A stretch of DNA of 39,108 nt from an uncultured Candidatus Saccharibacteria bacterium. GTDB lineage: Bacteria; Patescibacteriota; Saccharimonadia; Saccharimonadales; Saccharimonadaceae. Both the position numbers and the translations under genes were made by a program. The stretch spans positions 1 to 39,108 of the forward strand of contig CAMKFS010000003.1 in NCBI GenBank assembly GCA_946411935.1, given 5' to 3'. Of this stretch, positions 17,602-25,622 are shown in pieces (within the stretch, counting starts at the first letter, position 1; each line of letters starts with the position of its first letter). Below the pieces are notes generated by a model. That model searched no databases, had not been told where the DNA came from, and was given only the letters and a program-made list of their open reading frames with translations.

Positions 17602-17814
17602 GTAAAGAGCACCAAGATTGGTTTTTAGATTGATTCGTGAATCATTATTCTTCTGAATTGGGTCATCGGAAATTTGTCCGGAAATAATAACGTTTCGGCT
17701 CGACTCTAATCGAGGCAGTGGAAGAAGAAGCTTTCAGAATACTACCGCTGCAATAATTATGATTGCTAAGATGAGTGGAATAATAGATGCATGAGGAAAG
17801 ATTTTTAGCTTCAT
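17602..17814 (-). other. comEC: N-terminal part of comEC with in-frame UGA at codon 27
   Basis: The frame reads MKLKIFPHASII..., a hydrophobic helix to VVF, then TGA (17734-17736). It continues without another stop through KLLLPLPRLESSRNVIISGQ into the downstream ORF. The helix followed by a strand-rich segment (NVIISGQISDD, NLGALYVMLETKEE) is the normal N-terminus of ComEC. The start is supported by TATAAT exactly 6 nt upstream (17821-17826). A nonsense mutation, a sense UGA (Trp would fit) or a sequencing error are all possible. Confidence 0.8.
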
Positions 17815-17820
17815 ATTTCT

Positions 17821-17826
17821 ATTATA
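17821..17826 (-). promoter_or_regulatory. -10 box of comEC, leaderless geometry
   Basis: TATAAT on minus, 6 nt before ATG 17814. It fixes the true comEC start upstream of the UGA. Confidence 0.65.
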
Positions 17827-17878
17827 AATTCGCTTATTTTTCGAGTAAAACATAAGAATAATAACAGTGGTTTTATGA

Positions 17879-17884
17879 TAAAAT
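17879..17884 (+). promoter_or_regulatory. Extended -10 box of the ltaS-like gene
   Basis: TGATAAAAT ends 7 nt before the ATG at 17892. Confidence 0.6.
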
Positions 17885-17891
17885 ATTGGTG

Positions 17892-19796
17892 ATGAGAAAA
17901 TATTTTAATCTCCTCAATCCGAAGACTTGGAATCAAAAGGCGCGCTTCATTTTTGCCTCGCTTTTATTCCTCGCTTTGAGCGCAATCGTTCTAACCTGGT
18001 TTTTAGAATACCGTTATTTTATTAATGATTTTTGGCGATCATGGGATTTCGTATTTAGCAAGCCAGCCGTATTTTTCTTTAGCGTTTTTTTGCTCTGGCT
18101 AATGCTGGTCGCAATTTGGGCGTTGACTGGTCGACCTATCCTTAGCGCCGGGGTTATGTTCGTTGTTGTCACAGTTATGACTTATATTCATATCTCGAAA
18201 TTTAATTCGCGCGGCTATCCATTGTTGCCGGAAGATTTTCAGCTTGCTGGCGAAACAACCACTTTAACCAAGTTTGTTGACGGTTGGTCGATTGTGCGAT
18301 TAATTATCGCAATTGTTATTGTTTGTATTTTGCTTGGCGTTTTTTCGCATTATTGCGGCAAAAAATTCTATTTGCGTTATCGGGAGGAAAGACGTCGCAA
18401 TTTCATTTTCCGACATCTGCTAATTACACGTGCAGTTTTCTTGGCGGGTGCGATTTTTATTTTCATGTCGTCGACAGTCTTCGTGCGACATAATTTAGGA
18501 GCGCGTTATGAAGACATTTTTCTAGGTACGACTTTTACGGCCTGGAATCAAAACCGCAACTACGATGATAATGGTTTTATTCTTGGCTTTCTTTATAATT
18601 TTCAAAAGCTAAGGCTCGGTGCGCCGGAAGGATATAGTGAAGAGCGGATTGCTAATATCAAGAAACAATACTCCATAATCGCGAATAACGACAACAATAA
18701 GCGACTTGACCCGAAGGACGAGAACGTGAGCGTCGTAGTTATTTTGAATGAATCATTCTTCGATCCGAACGTTTCATTCCAGGGTAAAAACTTTAGCGAC
18801 TATTATAAAGTGAATGGCGGAGATGTTTTGCCAGAATTGCATGCACTACAAAAACGAATGCCGCACGGCTTGATGTATTCGCTCGATTATGGCGGGGGAA
18901 CAGCTAACATCGAGTTTGAAGCTTTGACAAGTTTGACAAATTTTTGGACTAACACGGTACCGTATACGGCACTAATTCCAAAAGCCGGAAAAGTTCCTTC
19001 GATTGCTAGCATGCTCAAAGAAAGCGATTATTCCACGCTCGCAATTCATCCATTTAATGGCGGGATGTATAAACGTAATATCGCGTTAAAAAACGAAGGA
19101 TTCGACGAGTTTATTACTGAGATTGAAATGAATTATACGGAACATGATGGAGATTCTGAATACATCAACGATCGTTCGTCCTACCAACAGACTCTAGAAG
19201 CGCTTCGCGAGAATGACGAAAAGCAAGTGATTGGATTAATTACTATGCAAAATCATACACCGTATAATGAGAGTACTTACGAGAATTATGATTTTAGCAT
19301 CGAAAGCGATTTTGACATTCCGGAAGATCGCCAGAAATCGATCGTAACGTATTTGCAGACACTACATGAATCGGATAAGTATCTTGGCGATTTTATTCGC
19401 GAGCTCGATACGCTCGACAAAAAGGTCGCAGTGCTATATTTTGGCGACCATTCCGCAGGACTATTTGACGAAATTAATAATAGCGAGGAAGGCGCGGTAC
19501 GCAGTTTAGCGCGCGTAACGCCATATTTTATATATACAAATTACGACGCCGGTTTTAAAGATTTAAACTTACCGACAACGACGCCAAACTGCATGAGCAA
19601 CACGATACTTAATAGGCTTGGCTGGCAGAAGAGTCCGCTATATTATCTTGTCGACGACGTTTGCCGCGAACAACCAATTCTGACGCAAAACTATCTCGAA
19701 AACAAAGAATTCGAGCTGACCGAAACGCTACAAAATTATCAATTACTAACTTACGACATTCTCGGCGGCCAAAGATATTGGATTAAGAATAAATAA
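17892..19796 (+). CDS. LtaS-like sulfatase-fold phosphoglycerol transferase
   Basis: About five N-terminal membrane helices (residues ~20-205) precede an extracellular alkaline-phosphatase/sulfatase domain. VVVILNESFFDP carries the metal-binding Glu. DYGGGTANIEFEALTSL carries the likely catalytic Thr of LtaS-type enzymes. TMQNHTPYNE and LYFGDHSAG are further metal-site motifs. The family transfers glycerol phosphate from phosphatidylglycerol to make lipoteichoic acid or decorate glycans; the substrate here is not known. At ~634 aa it is normal. The track begins at a TTG (17886) that would overlap the expected transcription start; ATG 17892 is preferred. Confidence 0.88.
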   Translation: MRKYFNLLNPKTWNQKARFIFASLLFLALSAIVLTWFLEYRYFINDFWRSWDFVFSKPAVFFFSVFLLWLMLVAIWALTGRPILSAGVMFVVVTVMTYIHISKFNSRGYPLLPEDFQLAGETTTLTKFVDGWSIVRLIIAIVIVCILLGVFSHYCGKKFYLRYREERRRNFIFRHLLITRAVFLAGAIFIFMSSTVFVRHNLGARYEDIFLGTTFTAWNQNRNYDDNGFILGFLYNFQKLRLGAPEGYSEERIANIKKQYSIIANNDNNKRLDPKDENVSVVVILNESFFDPNVSFQGKNFSDYYKVNGGDVLPELHALQKRMPHGLMYSLDYGGGTANIEFEALTSLTNFWTNTVPYTALIPKAGKVPSIASMLKESDYSTLAIHPFNGGMYKRNIALKNEGFDEFITEIEMNYTEHDGDSEYINDRSSYQQTLEALRENDEKQVIGLITMQNHTPYNESTYENYDFSIESDFDIPEDRQKSIVTYLQTLHESDKYLGDFIRELDTLDKKVAVLYFGDHSAGLFDEINNSEEGAVRSLARVTPYFIYTNYDAGFKDLNLPTTTPNCMSNTILNRLGWQKSPLYYLVDDVCREQPILTQNYLENKEFELTETLQNYQLLTYDILGGQRYWIKNK

Positions 19797-21206
19797 TTAA
19801 GCTTTCGGAAATAGTGGCGTTGCCGGCGGAGTTATTTGCTTTGCCCCGAAGATATTTGCAATTTTTGCGGCAGTGTCTGGCAAGAAAATTGCGAGACGAA
19901 GATTTGTATTTACGAGCTCCTGGATAAGTTCCGCTAAGACAGCTTTTGCTTTTTTTGGATCAGTCTTCGCGAGGGCCCACGGCTTTTCTTCATCGATGCG
20001 TTTATTTAGATTCTGAATCTCACTCCAAAGAATATCGAAGGCAAAATTGAATTCATACTTGTCCATGCGAGAGTCGAATTCTGGCGCATCTTTTTGCTCG
20101 GCTTTAATGCCGGCAATCTCATTTTTCTTTGCAAGGGTCGCAAGACGCTGAACAAGATTGCCTAAATCATTAGCGAGCTCATTGTAAGAAGCTTCGTATT
20201 TTTCCCACGTAAAGTCGGCATCCTCAGTCGTCGAAGCATGACGAAGAAAATAATAGCGGAATGGAATTACGCCATGTTTTTCTAGAATTTCATCTGGAGC
20301 AATAACATTGCCGATGGATTTTGACATTTTCTCACCATTCACAGTAATGAAACCATGTGCAAGAAGATTTTTAGGCAATGGCAAATCTAAGCCCATCAGC
20401 ATTGCTGGCCAAATACCAGCATGGAAACGCAAAATATCTTTTCCGACAATCTGCGTGTTAGCTGGCCAAGAATCAGAAATGTCTTTTTCTGGATAACCAA
20501 GAACCGTAATATAGTTTGATAATGCATCAATCCAGACGTACATAACCTGGCTGTCGTCACCGGGAACTTGGACACCCCATTCAACTTGTTCTTTCGGGCG
20601 GGAGATCGAAACATCCGGCATATCCTTCAGTAAATTAAGGAATTCTTTTTTGCGGAAAGCAGGCGTAATTTTCATTTCGTCAGACTCGATTGCTTCACGA
20701 ATGCGATCTTTGAAATCCGCAATGCGAAGATAGTAATTCTCTTCGCTCAATTTAATATATGGCTTTTTATGGTCTGGGCATTCACCATTATTGTCGGCAT
20801 ATTCCTTGTCGGTTACAAAACCTTCACAGCCCTCACAATACCAGCCCTCATATTTATCTTTATAAATATGGTCACTGAGTTTTTCCCAAATCGCTTGGCA
20901 GCGACGTTCGTGATCAGCGTCGGTTGTGCGAACAAAGTCAGTATACTCGACGTCTAATGAATGAATAAAATCTTGAAACTTCTGTGAATTTTGATCGACA
21001 AATTCTTGAATCGGAGTATTTAGCTCGGCAGCTTTTTTGAATATTTTATTGCCATGCTCATCTGTGCCGGCCTGCAAGCGGACTGCCTTGCCCTGAAACA
21101 TCATATAGCGCCGCAACACGTCCGCAAGTAAATAATCCATCGCATGACCGAGGTGCGGATTACCATTGACATACGGGATAGCTGTGGTGATATATGTATT
21201 TTTCAT
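19797..21206 (-). CDS. metG: Methionyl-tRNA synthetase
   Basis: Class I enzyme charging initiator and elongator tRNA-Met. Visible are the HIGH-type motif HLGH (residues 18-21), KMSKS in GEKMSKSIGN, the zinc-knuckle region YCEGCEGFV...GECPDH, and anticodon-binding helices at the C-terminus. At 469 aa it lacks the C-terminal tRNA-binding (Trbp111-like) extension. TATAAT lies 7 nt before the ATG. Its stop abuts the stop of the ltaS-like gene with no gap and no visible terminator. Confidence 0.97.
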   Translation of the reverse strand: MKNTYITTAIPYVNGNPHLGHAMDYLLADVLRRYMMFQGKAVRLQAGTDEHGNKIFKKAAELNTPIQEFVDQNSQKFQDFIHSLDVEYTDFVRTTDADHERRCQAIWEKLSDHIYKDKYEGWYCEGCEGFVTDKEYADNNGECPDHKKPYIKLSEENYYLRIADFKDRIREAIESDEMKITPAFRKKEFLNLLKDMPDVSISRPKEQVEWGVQVPGDDSQVMYVWIDALSNYITVLGYPEKDISDSWPANTQIVGKDILRFHAGIWPAMLMGLDLPLPKNLLAHGFITVNGEKMSKSIGNVIAPDEILEKHGVIPFRYYFLRHASTTEDADFTWEKYEASYNELANDLGNLVQRLATLAKKNEIAGIKAEQKDAPEFDSRMDKYEFNFAFDILWSEIQNLNKRIDEEKPWALAKTDPKKAKAVLAELIQELVNTNLRLAIFLPDTAAKIANIFGAKQITPPATPLFPKA

Positions 21207-21213
21207 ACAAAAA

Positions 21214-21219
21214 ATTATA
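21214..21219 (-). promoter_or_regulatory. Extended -10 box of metG, leaderless geometry
   Basis: TGGTATAAT on minus, 7 nt before the ATG. Confidence 0.7.
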
Positions 21220-21239
21220 CCATCATATCTGTTGTTCCG

Positions 21240-21737
21240 CTAGTCGCGATACTGAATTTGCGTACTAAGCGCGTGAGTAATGGCGGCCGCAACCGCATCA
21301 GCTGCATCGTCCGGCTTGATAATTTTATCCATGTTTAGATAATTACGGACCGCTTCCTGCATGTCTTTTTTCTTGGCGCGACCATATCCAGTTAAAGTAT
21401 TTTTGATTTGAAGTGGCGTATATTCATAAATCGGAATATTATGCTGGCGAGCAGCAAGAATGCAAATTCCGCGTGCCTCGGCGACGGTAATACCAGTTGT
21501 TATGTTTGTATTGAAGAATAGTTTTTCGATTGCTACTTCGTCCGGATTGGTTTCATTAATAATTTGATTTAAAGATTCATATATATCCAACAGACGGTCA
21601 GCGAGTGGAGTATGAGCCGGAGTAGTAATAACGCCAGCAGTTTCCATCCTTGGCTGTTTACGTGTTGTAAATCTTACAACACCAAAGCCACAGATGCCGG
21701 TTCCTGGATCGATGCCTAAAACTTTCTTCGTCGACAT
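21240..21737 (-). CDS. ruvC: Holliday junction resolvase RuvC
   Basis: RNase H-fold endonuclease resolving Holliday junctions. Catalytic acids are in GIDPGTG, VAIEKLFF and the C-terminal DDAADAVAAAITH. YTPLQIKNTLTGYGRAKKKDMQ is the conserved central block. At 165 aa it is a normal length. It overlaps the 3' end of the LTD surface gene by 22 nt in another frame, so its translation may depend on ribosomes reaching that end. Confidence 0.96.
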   Translation of the reverse strand: MSTKKVLGIDPGTGICGFGVVRFTTRKQPRMETAGVITTPAHTPLADRLLDIYESLNQIINETNPDEVAIEKLFFNTNITTGITVAEARGICILAARQHNIPIYEYTPLQIKNTLTGYGRAKKKDMQEAVRNYLNMDKIIKPDDAADAVAAAITHALSTQIQYRD

Positions 21738-22252
21738 ACTATTAGTTTAGCACGCCTAAGAAGCTTCGCGATTTCGTGGCGGAATTGAAAGATAACATAC
21801 AGCAAAACTAGTGCGCCAACAGATATCAGCGCGATGCTTGCGATAAATATCTGCGGATTATCATATGTTTCATTCGTAACATCTTCGACTGGATATTTCG
21901 AGGCGTCCATCCGCTTCTTGCGACAACGATTCGTAGCTGGGTTTAGTTCATAGCCATCAGGACAAGTTTTGACTGTTTTAGTGGCAGCCTGTTTTCTGCA
22001 GCGCCCAGTCGACGGGCTTCGGTAGTAGCCCGCCTTGCATGCAGCCTGAACCTTCGTCTCTGGCATTTTCTTGCAACGATTCGTCAGAACATTGAGATAT
22101 TGACCTTCTGGACAAATTTTAATAAGTGAAGCAGCAAGAGATTTTTCATTAATACAATTCCCTGTTTCAGGATTAATGATTTTTCCTTCTGGACAACTGC
22201 GGTATTCTTGAAGTACATTATCGGCTGCAGGTGTCGGCAGGAAGGTGATTAG
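21716..22252 (-). CDS. C-terminal part of the LTD surface protein, after an in-frame UGA
   Basis: This frame is continuous with the 22253 ORF except for one TGA. It finishes the lamin-tail domain (TFLPTPAADNV). Four 14-residue C-x12-C repeats follow (CPEGKIINPETGNC, CPEGQYLNVLTNRC, CKAGYYRSPSTGRC, CPDGYELNPATNRC), then a membrane helix (IFIASIALISVGALVLLYVIF) and a basic tail. The ORF track shows only the piece from 22066, which omits the first two repeats. No ribosome site supports a start at 22066. This part would anchor the surface protein by its C-terminus. Confidence 0.8.
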   Translation of the reverse strand, partial: LITFLPTPAADNVLQEYRSCPEGKIINPETGNCINEKSLAASLIKICPEGQYLNVLTNRCKKMPETKVQAACKAGYYRSPSTGRCRKQAATKTVKTCPDGYELNPATNRCRKKRMDASKYPVEDVTNETYDNPQIFIASIALISVGALVLLYVIFQFRHEIAKLLRRAKLIVCRRRKF

Positions 22253-23188
22253 TCATTGCCCGTCAATATACGCAAAAGAAGCTCCGCGTTTTTGGCCATG
22301 CATATAAGTTAGCGATCCGACTAGGCCATTGCCATCAAATAGTTCAACGCTTAATGCAGCGCTTGGATCTTTCGTCAAAAGAATGTCTTGAATAATTGTA
22401 TAGCTATTGGCTTCCAGCTTACCTTGGAGAGAATAGTTTTTATTTTTATAACGCAACGTGCAGACGGAAAGATCCTGATCGTAGTCGTTTGAATTAAAAA
22501 GCTCAATAAACTGTTCGGACGAGTTTTCTTCGTAATACGAATATAACTCCGTAAGTTGCACCCCTTCACAAGACGGAAGTTCGACCGGCTCGGGTTCGGG
22601 GATATAAATCGCTTCAGGATTAATCGCCGGATAGTATTCTTCGAGCACAAATGGCTCCTCGCAATTCGAGCGACAAATCACCGCAGTGCGGTTATCTGAC
22701 GACTTCGTTGCGAACTTTGGCAATAGCTGTTCGCAGACGCTTTTGCCCCAACATATTTCATCGATTACTAGTTCGCCCTGCACTATTCGAAGACGTCCAG
22801 CAGTAGAAGCAAGACCACTAGAACTAAAAGAATAAAGATAACGCGAAGATGCCTCCTGATATTGCGGACTTTTATTGAAGCCAAAAATGACCGAATCGCC
22901 GCGAAGAATTGTTGGCTCAGCAAACTCGAGCTCTCCGGCGAAATTGTCGCTACTGTTGAAGTATTGGATTTTGAAGGGCGATAAATCAAGATCGTCTCCG
23001 ACGGTTTTCGTAAGTTCGAAAAAGTCATAGTTTTGGGAGGAATTATCGTCCTTGTAACCTGCATTGACGGAGCGAAAAAATATCGGAGCTTCAACTGGCG
23101 ACGATTCGGCAAAAACCGGTCGAGCGATTGCGGCGATAATGATGACTCCAAAGCTGGCGAAAAATTGATAGATTTTCATGCCCTTCAT
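22253..23188 (-). CDS. Secreted lamin-tail-domain surface protein, N-terminal part up to an in-frame UGA
   Basis: A signal peptide (MKIYQFFASFGVIIIAAIARPVFA) is followed by two beta-rich regions. The second resembles a lamin-tail domain (VQLTELYSYYEENSSEQFIELFN, then SLQGKLEANSYTIIQ, GQKRGASFAYIDGQ). In LTD proteins this block usually continues as W-x-W-T-x-PTPG; here the codon after DGQ is TGA (22253-22255) and the frame goes on with LITFLPTPAADN. The start is 23188 or 23179; the track start at 23218 adds an unlikely hydrophobic run. Taken as stopped here, the protein would lack any anchor. Confidence 0.75.
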   Translation of the reverse strand: MKGMKIYQFFASFGVIIIAAIARPVFAESSPVEAPIFFRSVNAGYKDDNSSQNYDFFELTKTVGDDLDLSPFKIQYFNSSDNFAGELEFAEPTILRGDSVIFGFNKSPQYQEASSRYLYSFSSSGLASTAGRLRIVQGELVIDEICWGKSVCEQLLPKFATKSSDNRTAVICRSNCEEPFVLEEYYPAINPEAIYIPEPEPVELPSCEGVQLTELYSYYEENSSEQFIELFNSNDYDQDLSVCTLRYKNKNYSLQGKLEANSYTIIQDILLTKDPSAALSVELFDGNGLVGSLTYMHGQKRGASFAYIDGQ

Positions 23189-23257
23189 AATATTACGCAT
23201 AAGAAATAGCACAAGCATGAGCTTAATGTTTTCTCTAGAACAGCGATTCGCTTATGC

Positions 23258-23263
23258 TATAAT
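23258..23263 (+). promoter_or_regulatory. Extended -10 box, leaderless geometry (23270 gene)
   Basis: TGCTATAAT ends 6 nt before the ATG at 23270. Confidence 0.7.
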
Positions 23264-23269
23264 ATAGGC

Positions 23270-23962
23270 ATGAGCGATATTACTAGCATCGCAACTATTA
23301 TCCTGGCTGCAATAACCCAGGCATCATTACAGTTGGGTCTCGGAGGCCTTATTTTGCTATATCACAATAGCATGGGTAAGCATCGCCGCAAGACGACGCG
23401 TTATCTTGCAAAAAATTACATCCTTGGCTCGTGCGCAATTACTTTCTTAATGGTATGCACTTTTTGCTTCTTGATTGGAAACTTTTTCGGTGGTTCGTTA
23501 TCAGCGGAATGGCTAGTTGTGAGTATCGGTATCTTTGCCGCAAGCGGCTCAGTAATGTGGTTCCTTTACTATCGCAAAGGAAAGAAAACAACCGAGCTCT
23601 GGCTACCAAAGGCTTTCACGAATTTTATACGCAAAAAAGCTCGCAATACGAACGACAATGTCGAGGCTTTTTCGCTCGGTCTGCTTAGTAGCTTTGCCGA
23701 AATACCGTTTAGTTTGGCAATTTATTTCGTAGTTGCAAATTGCATTTTAAACATGCACGGCTGGCTGCAAATTGTCGCAGCGCTTAGTTATACTATCCTT
23801 ACCGTCGTTCCGCTACTTGCGCTGAAGCTTAAAATGAAGACTGGCAAATCCGCAATCGAAGCGCAAAAATGGCGAGTGAAGAACAAGGCGTTCTCAAAAG
23901 CCTTCTCCGGAAGCAGTTTTATGCTTCTCGCGATATTCGTTTTAGCATTTTGGGTAATGTAG
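23270..23962 (+). CDS. Uncharacterised multi-pass membrane protein
   Basis: About six membrane helices in 230 aa, the first being SIATIILAAITQASLQLGLGGLILLY. Basic loops lie between (KHRRKTTRYLAK, RKGKKTTELWLPKAF). SFAEIPFSLAIYFVVANC contains a charged residue within a helix, hinting at a transport or channel role, but no family is recognised. Leaderless promoter. The ATP-cone gene starts 1 nt after its stop, so the two are probably co-expressed. Confidence 0.85.
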   Translation: MSDITSIATIILAAITQASLQLGLGGLILLYHNSMGKHRRKTTRYLAKNYILGSCAITFLMVCTFCFLIGNFFGGSLSAEWLVVSIGIFAASGSVMWFLYYRKGKKTTELWLPKAFTNFIRKKARNTNDNVEAFSLGLLSSFAEIPFSLAIYFVVANCILNMHGWLQIVAALSYTILTVVPLLALKLKMKTGKSAIEAQKWRVKNKAFSKAFSGSSFMLLAIFVLAFWVM

Positions 23963-23963
23963 T

Positions 23964-24227
23964 ATGGCAAGCAGAAAGAAAAAAATCACATACGAATATT
24001 CTTCGGATGGTGTTAAGCGTAGCATTTTGAGAAATGCGAGGAGCGCAAAAGTTGCTCCGGGTTGGGCTAAGCAAATTGCCGATCGCGTCGCAAAAGAAGT
24101 CGACGAATGGATTGCTGATAAGGAGATCGTAACGGAGGCTGATCTTCGAAAGAAGATTATTAAGGAGCTCGAGACATTGAGCCCCGATATCGCTTTTGCT
24201 TACAAAAATCATGATAAAATAATATAA
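23964..24227 (+). CDS. Stand-alone ATP-cone domain protein
   Basis: The 87 aa match an ATP-cone. A basic start, then VKRSILRNARSAKVAPGWAKQIADRVAKEVDEWI and EADLRKKIIKELETLSPDIAFAY follow the helix pattern of ATP-cones in ribonucleotide reductase and NrdR. There is no NrdR zinc ribbon and no reductase domain. It may sense ATP/dATP for a partner protein; none is identifiable here. The end of this gene contains the -10 box of the next gene. Confidence 0.72.
   Translation: MASRKKKITYEYSSDGVKRSILRNARSAKVAPGWAKQIADRVAKEVDEWIADKEIVTEADLRKKIIKELETLSPDIAFAYKNHDKII
24215..24220 (+). promoter_or_regulatory. Extended -10 box of the flavoprotein gene
   Basis: TGATAAAAT inside the last codons of the ATP-cone gene, 8 nt before the ATG at 24229. 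Confidence 0.55.
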
Positions 24228-24228
24228 G

Positions 24229-25590
24229 ATGAAGAAGAAATTTGATTTTGATTTAATTGTAATCGGAAGCGGCGATGCGGGCGGCGAAGCAGCCTTAATT
24301 GCGGCAAAAAGTGGCCTGAAGGTAGCAATCGTCGAGGCAAAACATTGGGGCGGCACAAACCTAAATAGCCTCAACGTGCCATTCGGCGCAGCAATGCACG
24401 CGGCCCTTACTTATAAGAGCGCTTTGGCCGGGGCGCGCTTTGGCATTTCGAGCGGAAATCTGCGCTACAATTACCCTACTCTCGTGAATTGGAAAAACCA
24501 AGCTGCAAAAAATGCTGGCGCTAACAGTAAAAAAATCTTCGAAGAAGCAAAGATTAGCTGCATCAGCGGCACAGCACGTTTCCTTTCGGCACACGAAATT
24601 GCCGTCGGTAGCGAGACGTTTGCGGCAAAGAAATTCTTGATCGCAACTGGTTCATCGGTCGCAGATACTGGTATTACTATTCCAGAAAATGTCGATTATT
24701 ATTTGCCAACTGACGTCGTCAATATTCCACGCGTACCAAGAAGCGTCTTTATCGTAGGTGCCGGATCGACAGGCTGCGAGTTTGCTCAGTATTTCGCCGC
24801 TCTCGGCAGCGAAGTCGTAATCGCAGATATCGCCGGTCGACTATTGCCGCGCGAAGATGAGGAAGTCGGACAGGTGCTAGATGAAGTATTTAAGAAAGAT
24901 CGCATCAAAACTCTCACGCAATCCCGTGTCGTCGCAATCGAGCAGAATGCCGGTGAAAAACGAGTCGTCTTTATGCGTGGCGGTCAAGAGAAATCAATCA
25001 AGGTCGACGCAGTTGTGTTATGTACTGGTAGCGCACCAAATGTAGATTTAGGCCTAGATAACGCAGGCGTCAAATATTCACGTAGTGGCATAAAAGTTGA
25101 CGATGCCCTGCAAACAAATGTAAAGCATATTTATGCGGCTGGTGATGTTATTGGCGGTAAGAGTTCTACCGAGAAGGCCATCATTGATGGGCGAGTAGCG
25201 GCAGCGCATATTATTGGCCGTTCTAAAGACTCCGTTAATTATAATGGCTTGATTCGAGTTACTAACACTTATCCAGAAGTCGCTCAGGTCGGTACGAGCG
25301 AAGATGATTGTATTCGTCGTGATCGCAAGGTCAAGAAAATTGTCGTACCGCTACAGGCCGTCCAAAAATCGAATATCACAAATTTCTATGACGGCTTTGT
25401 GAAATTAATCTTCAGCAAATCCGGCACACTTATTGGCGGTACCGTAATGGCCCCGAATGCAGGAATTATCGCCCAAGAAATTGCTTTTGGCGTTCGCTAC
25501 GAAATGTCCGCAAACGAAATCTCTTCAGTCCCACACGTCGCAAATGATTGGAGCGAATTAATTCGTTCTGCTGCAGAAAGAATTAAATAA
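24229..25590 (+). CDS. FAD/NAD(P) pyridine nucleotide-disulfide oxidoreductase family protein without the redox cysteines
   Basis: Fold of dihydrolipoamide dehydrogenase/mercuric reductase. FAD site is LIVIGSGDAGGEAA, NAD(P) site is FIVGAGSTGCEFAQYFAALGSEV, the second FAD block is HIYAAGDVIGG, and a C-terminal dimerisation domain is present. The motif normally written GGTCLNxGCxPSK reads GGTNLNSLNVPFG, so both active cysteines (positions 44 and 49) are Asn. The C-terminal HxHPTxSE motif reads PHVANDWSE, losing the catalytic His. It cannot work as a standard disulfide reductase; it may be an NAD(P)H oxidase, quinone reductase or diaphorase (inference). Confidence 0.88.
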   Translation: MKKKFDFDLIVIGSGDAGGEAALIAAKSGLKVAIVEAKHWGGTNLNSLNVPFGAAMHAALTYKSALAGARFGISSGNLRYNYPTLVNWKNQAAKNAGANSKKIFEEAKISCISGTARFLSAHEIAVGSETFAAKKFLIATGSSVADTGITIPENVDYYLPTDVVNIPRVPRSVFIVGAGSTGCEFAQYFAALGSEVVIADIAGRLLPREDEEVGQVLDEVFKKDRIKTLTQSRVVAIEQNAGEKRVVFMRGGQEKSIKVDAVVLCTGSAPNVDLGLDNAGVKYSRSGIKVDDALQTNVKHIYAAGDVIGGKSSTEKAIIDGRVAAAHIIGRSKDSVNYNGLIRVTNTYPEVAQVGTSEDDCIRRDRKVKKIVVPLQAVQKSNITNFYDGFVKLIFSKSGTLIGGTVMAPNAGIIAQEIAFGVRYEMSANEISSVPHVANDWSELIRSAAERIK

Positions 25591-25612
25591 AAAAATAGTC
25601 CGAATCGGACTC
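25588..25612 (-). terminator. Intrinsic terminator after initiator tRNA
   Basis: AGTCCG / CGGACT hairpin with a run of T on the minus strand, just after the flavoprotein stop on plus. Confidence 0.7.
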
Positions 25613-25622
25613 TCATGAAACT

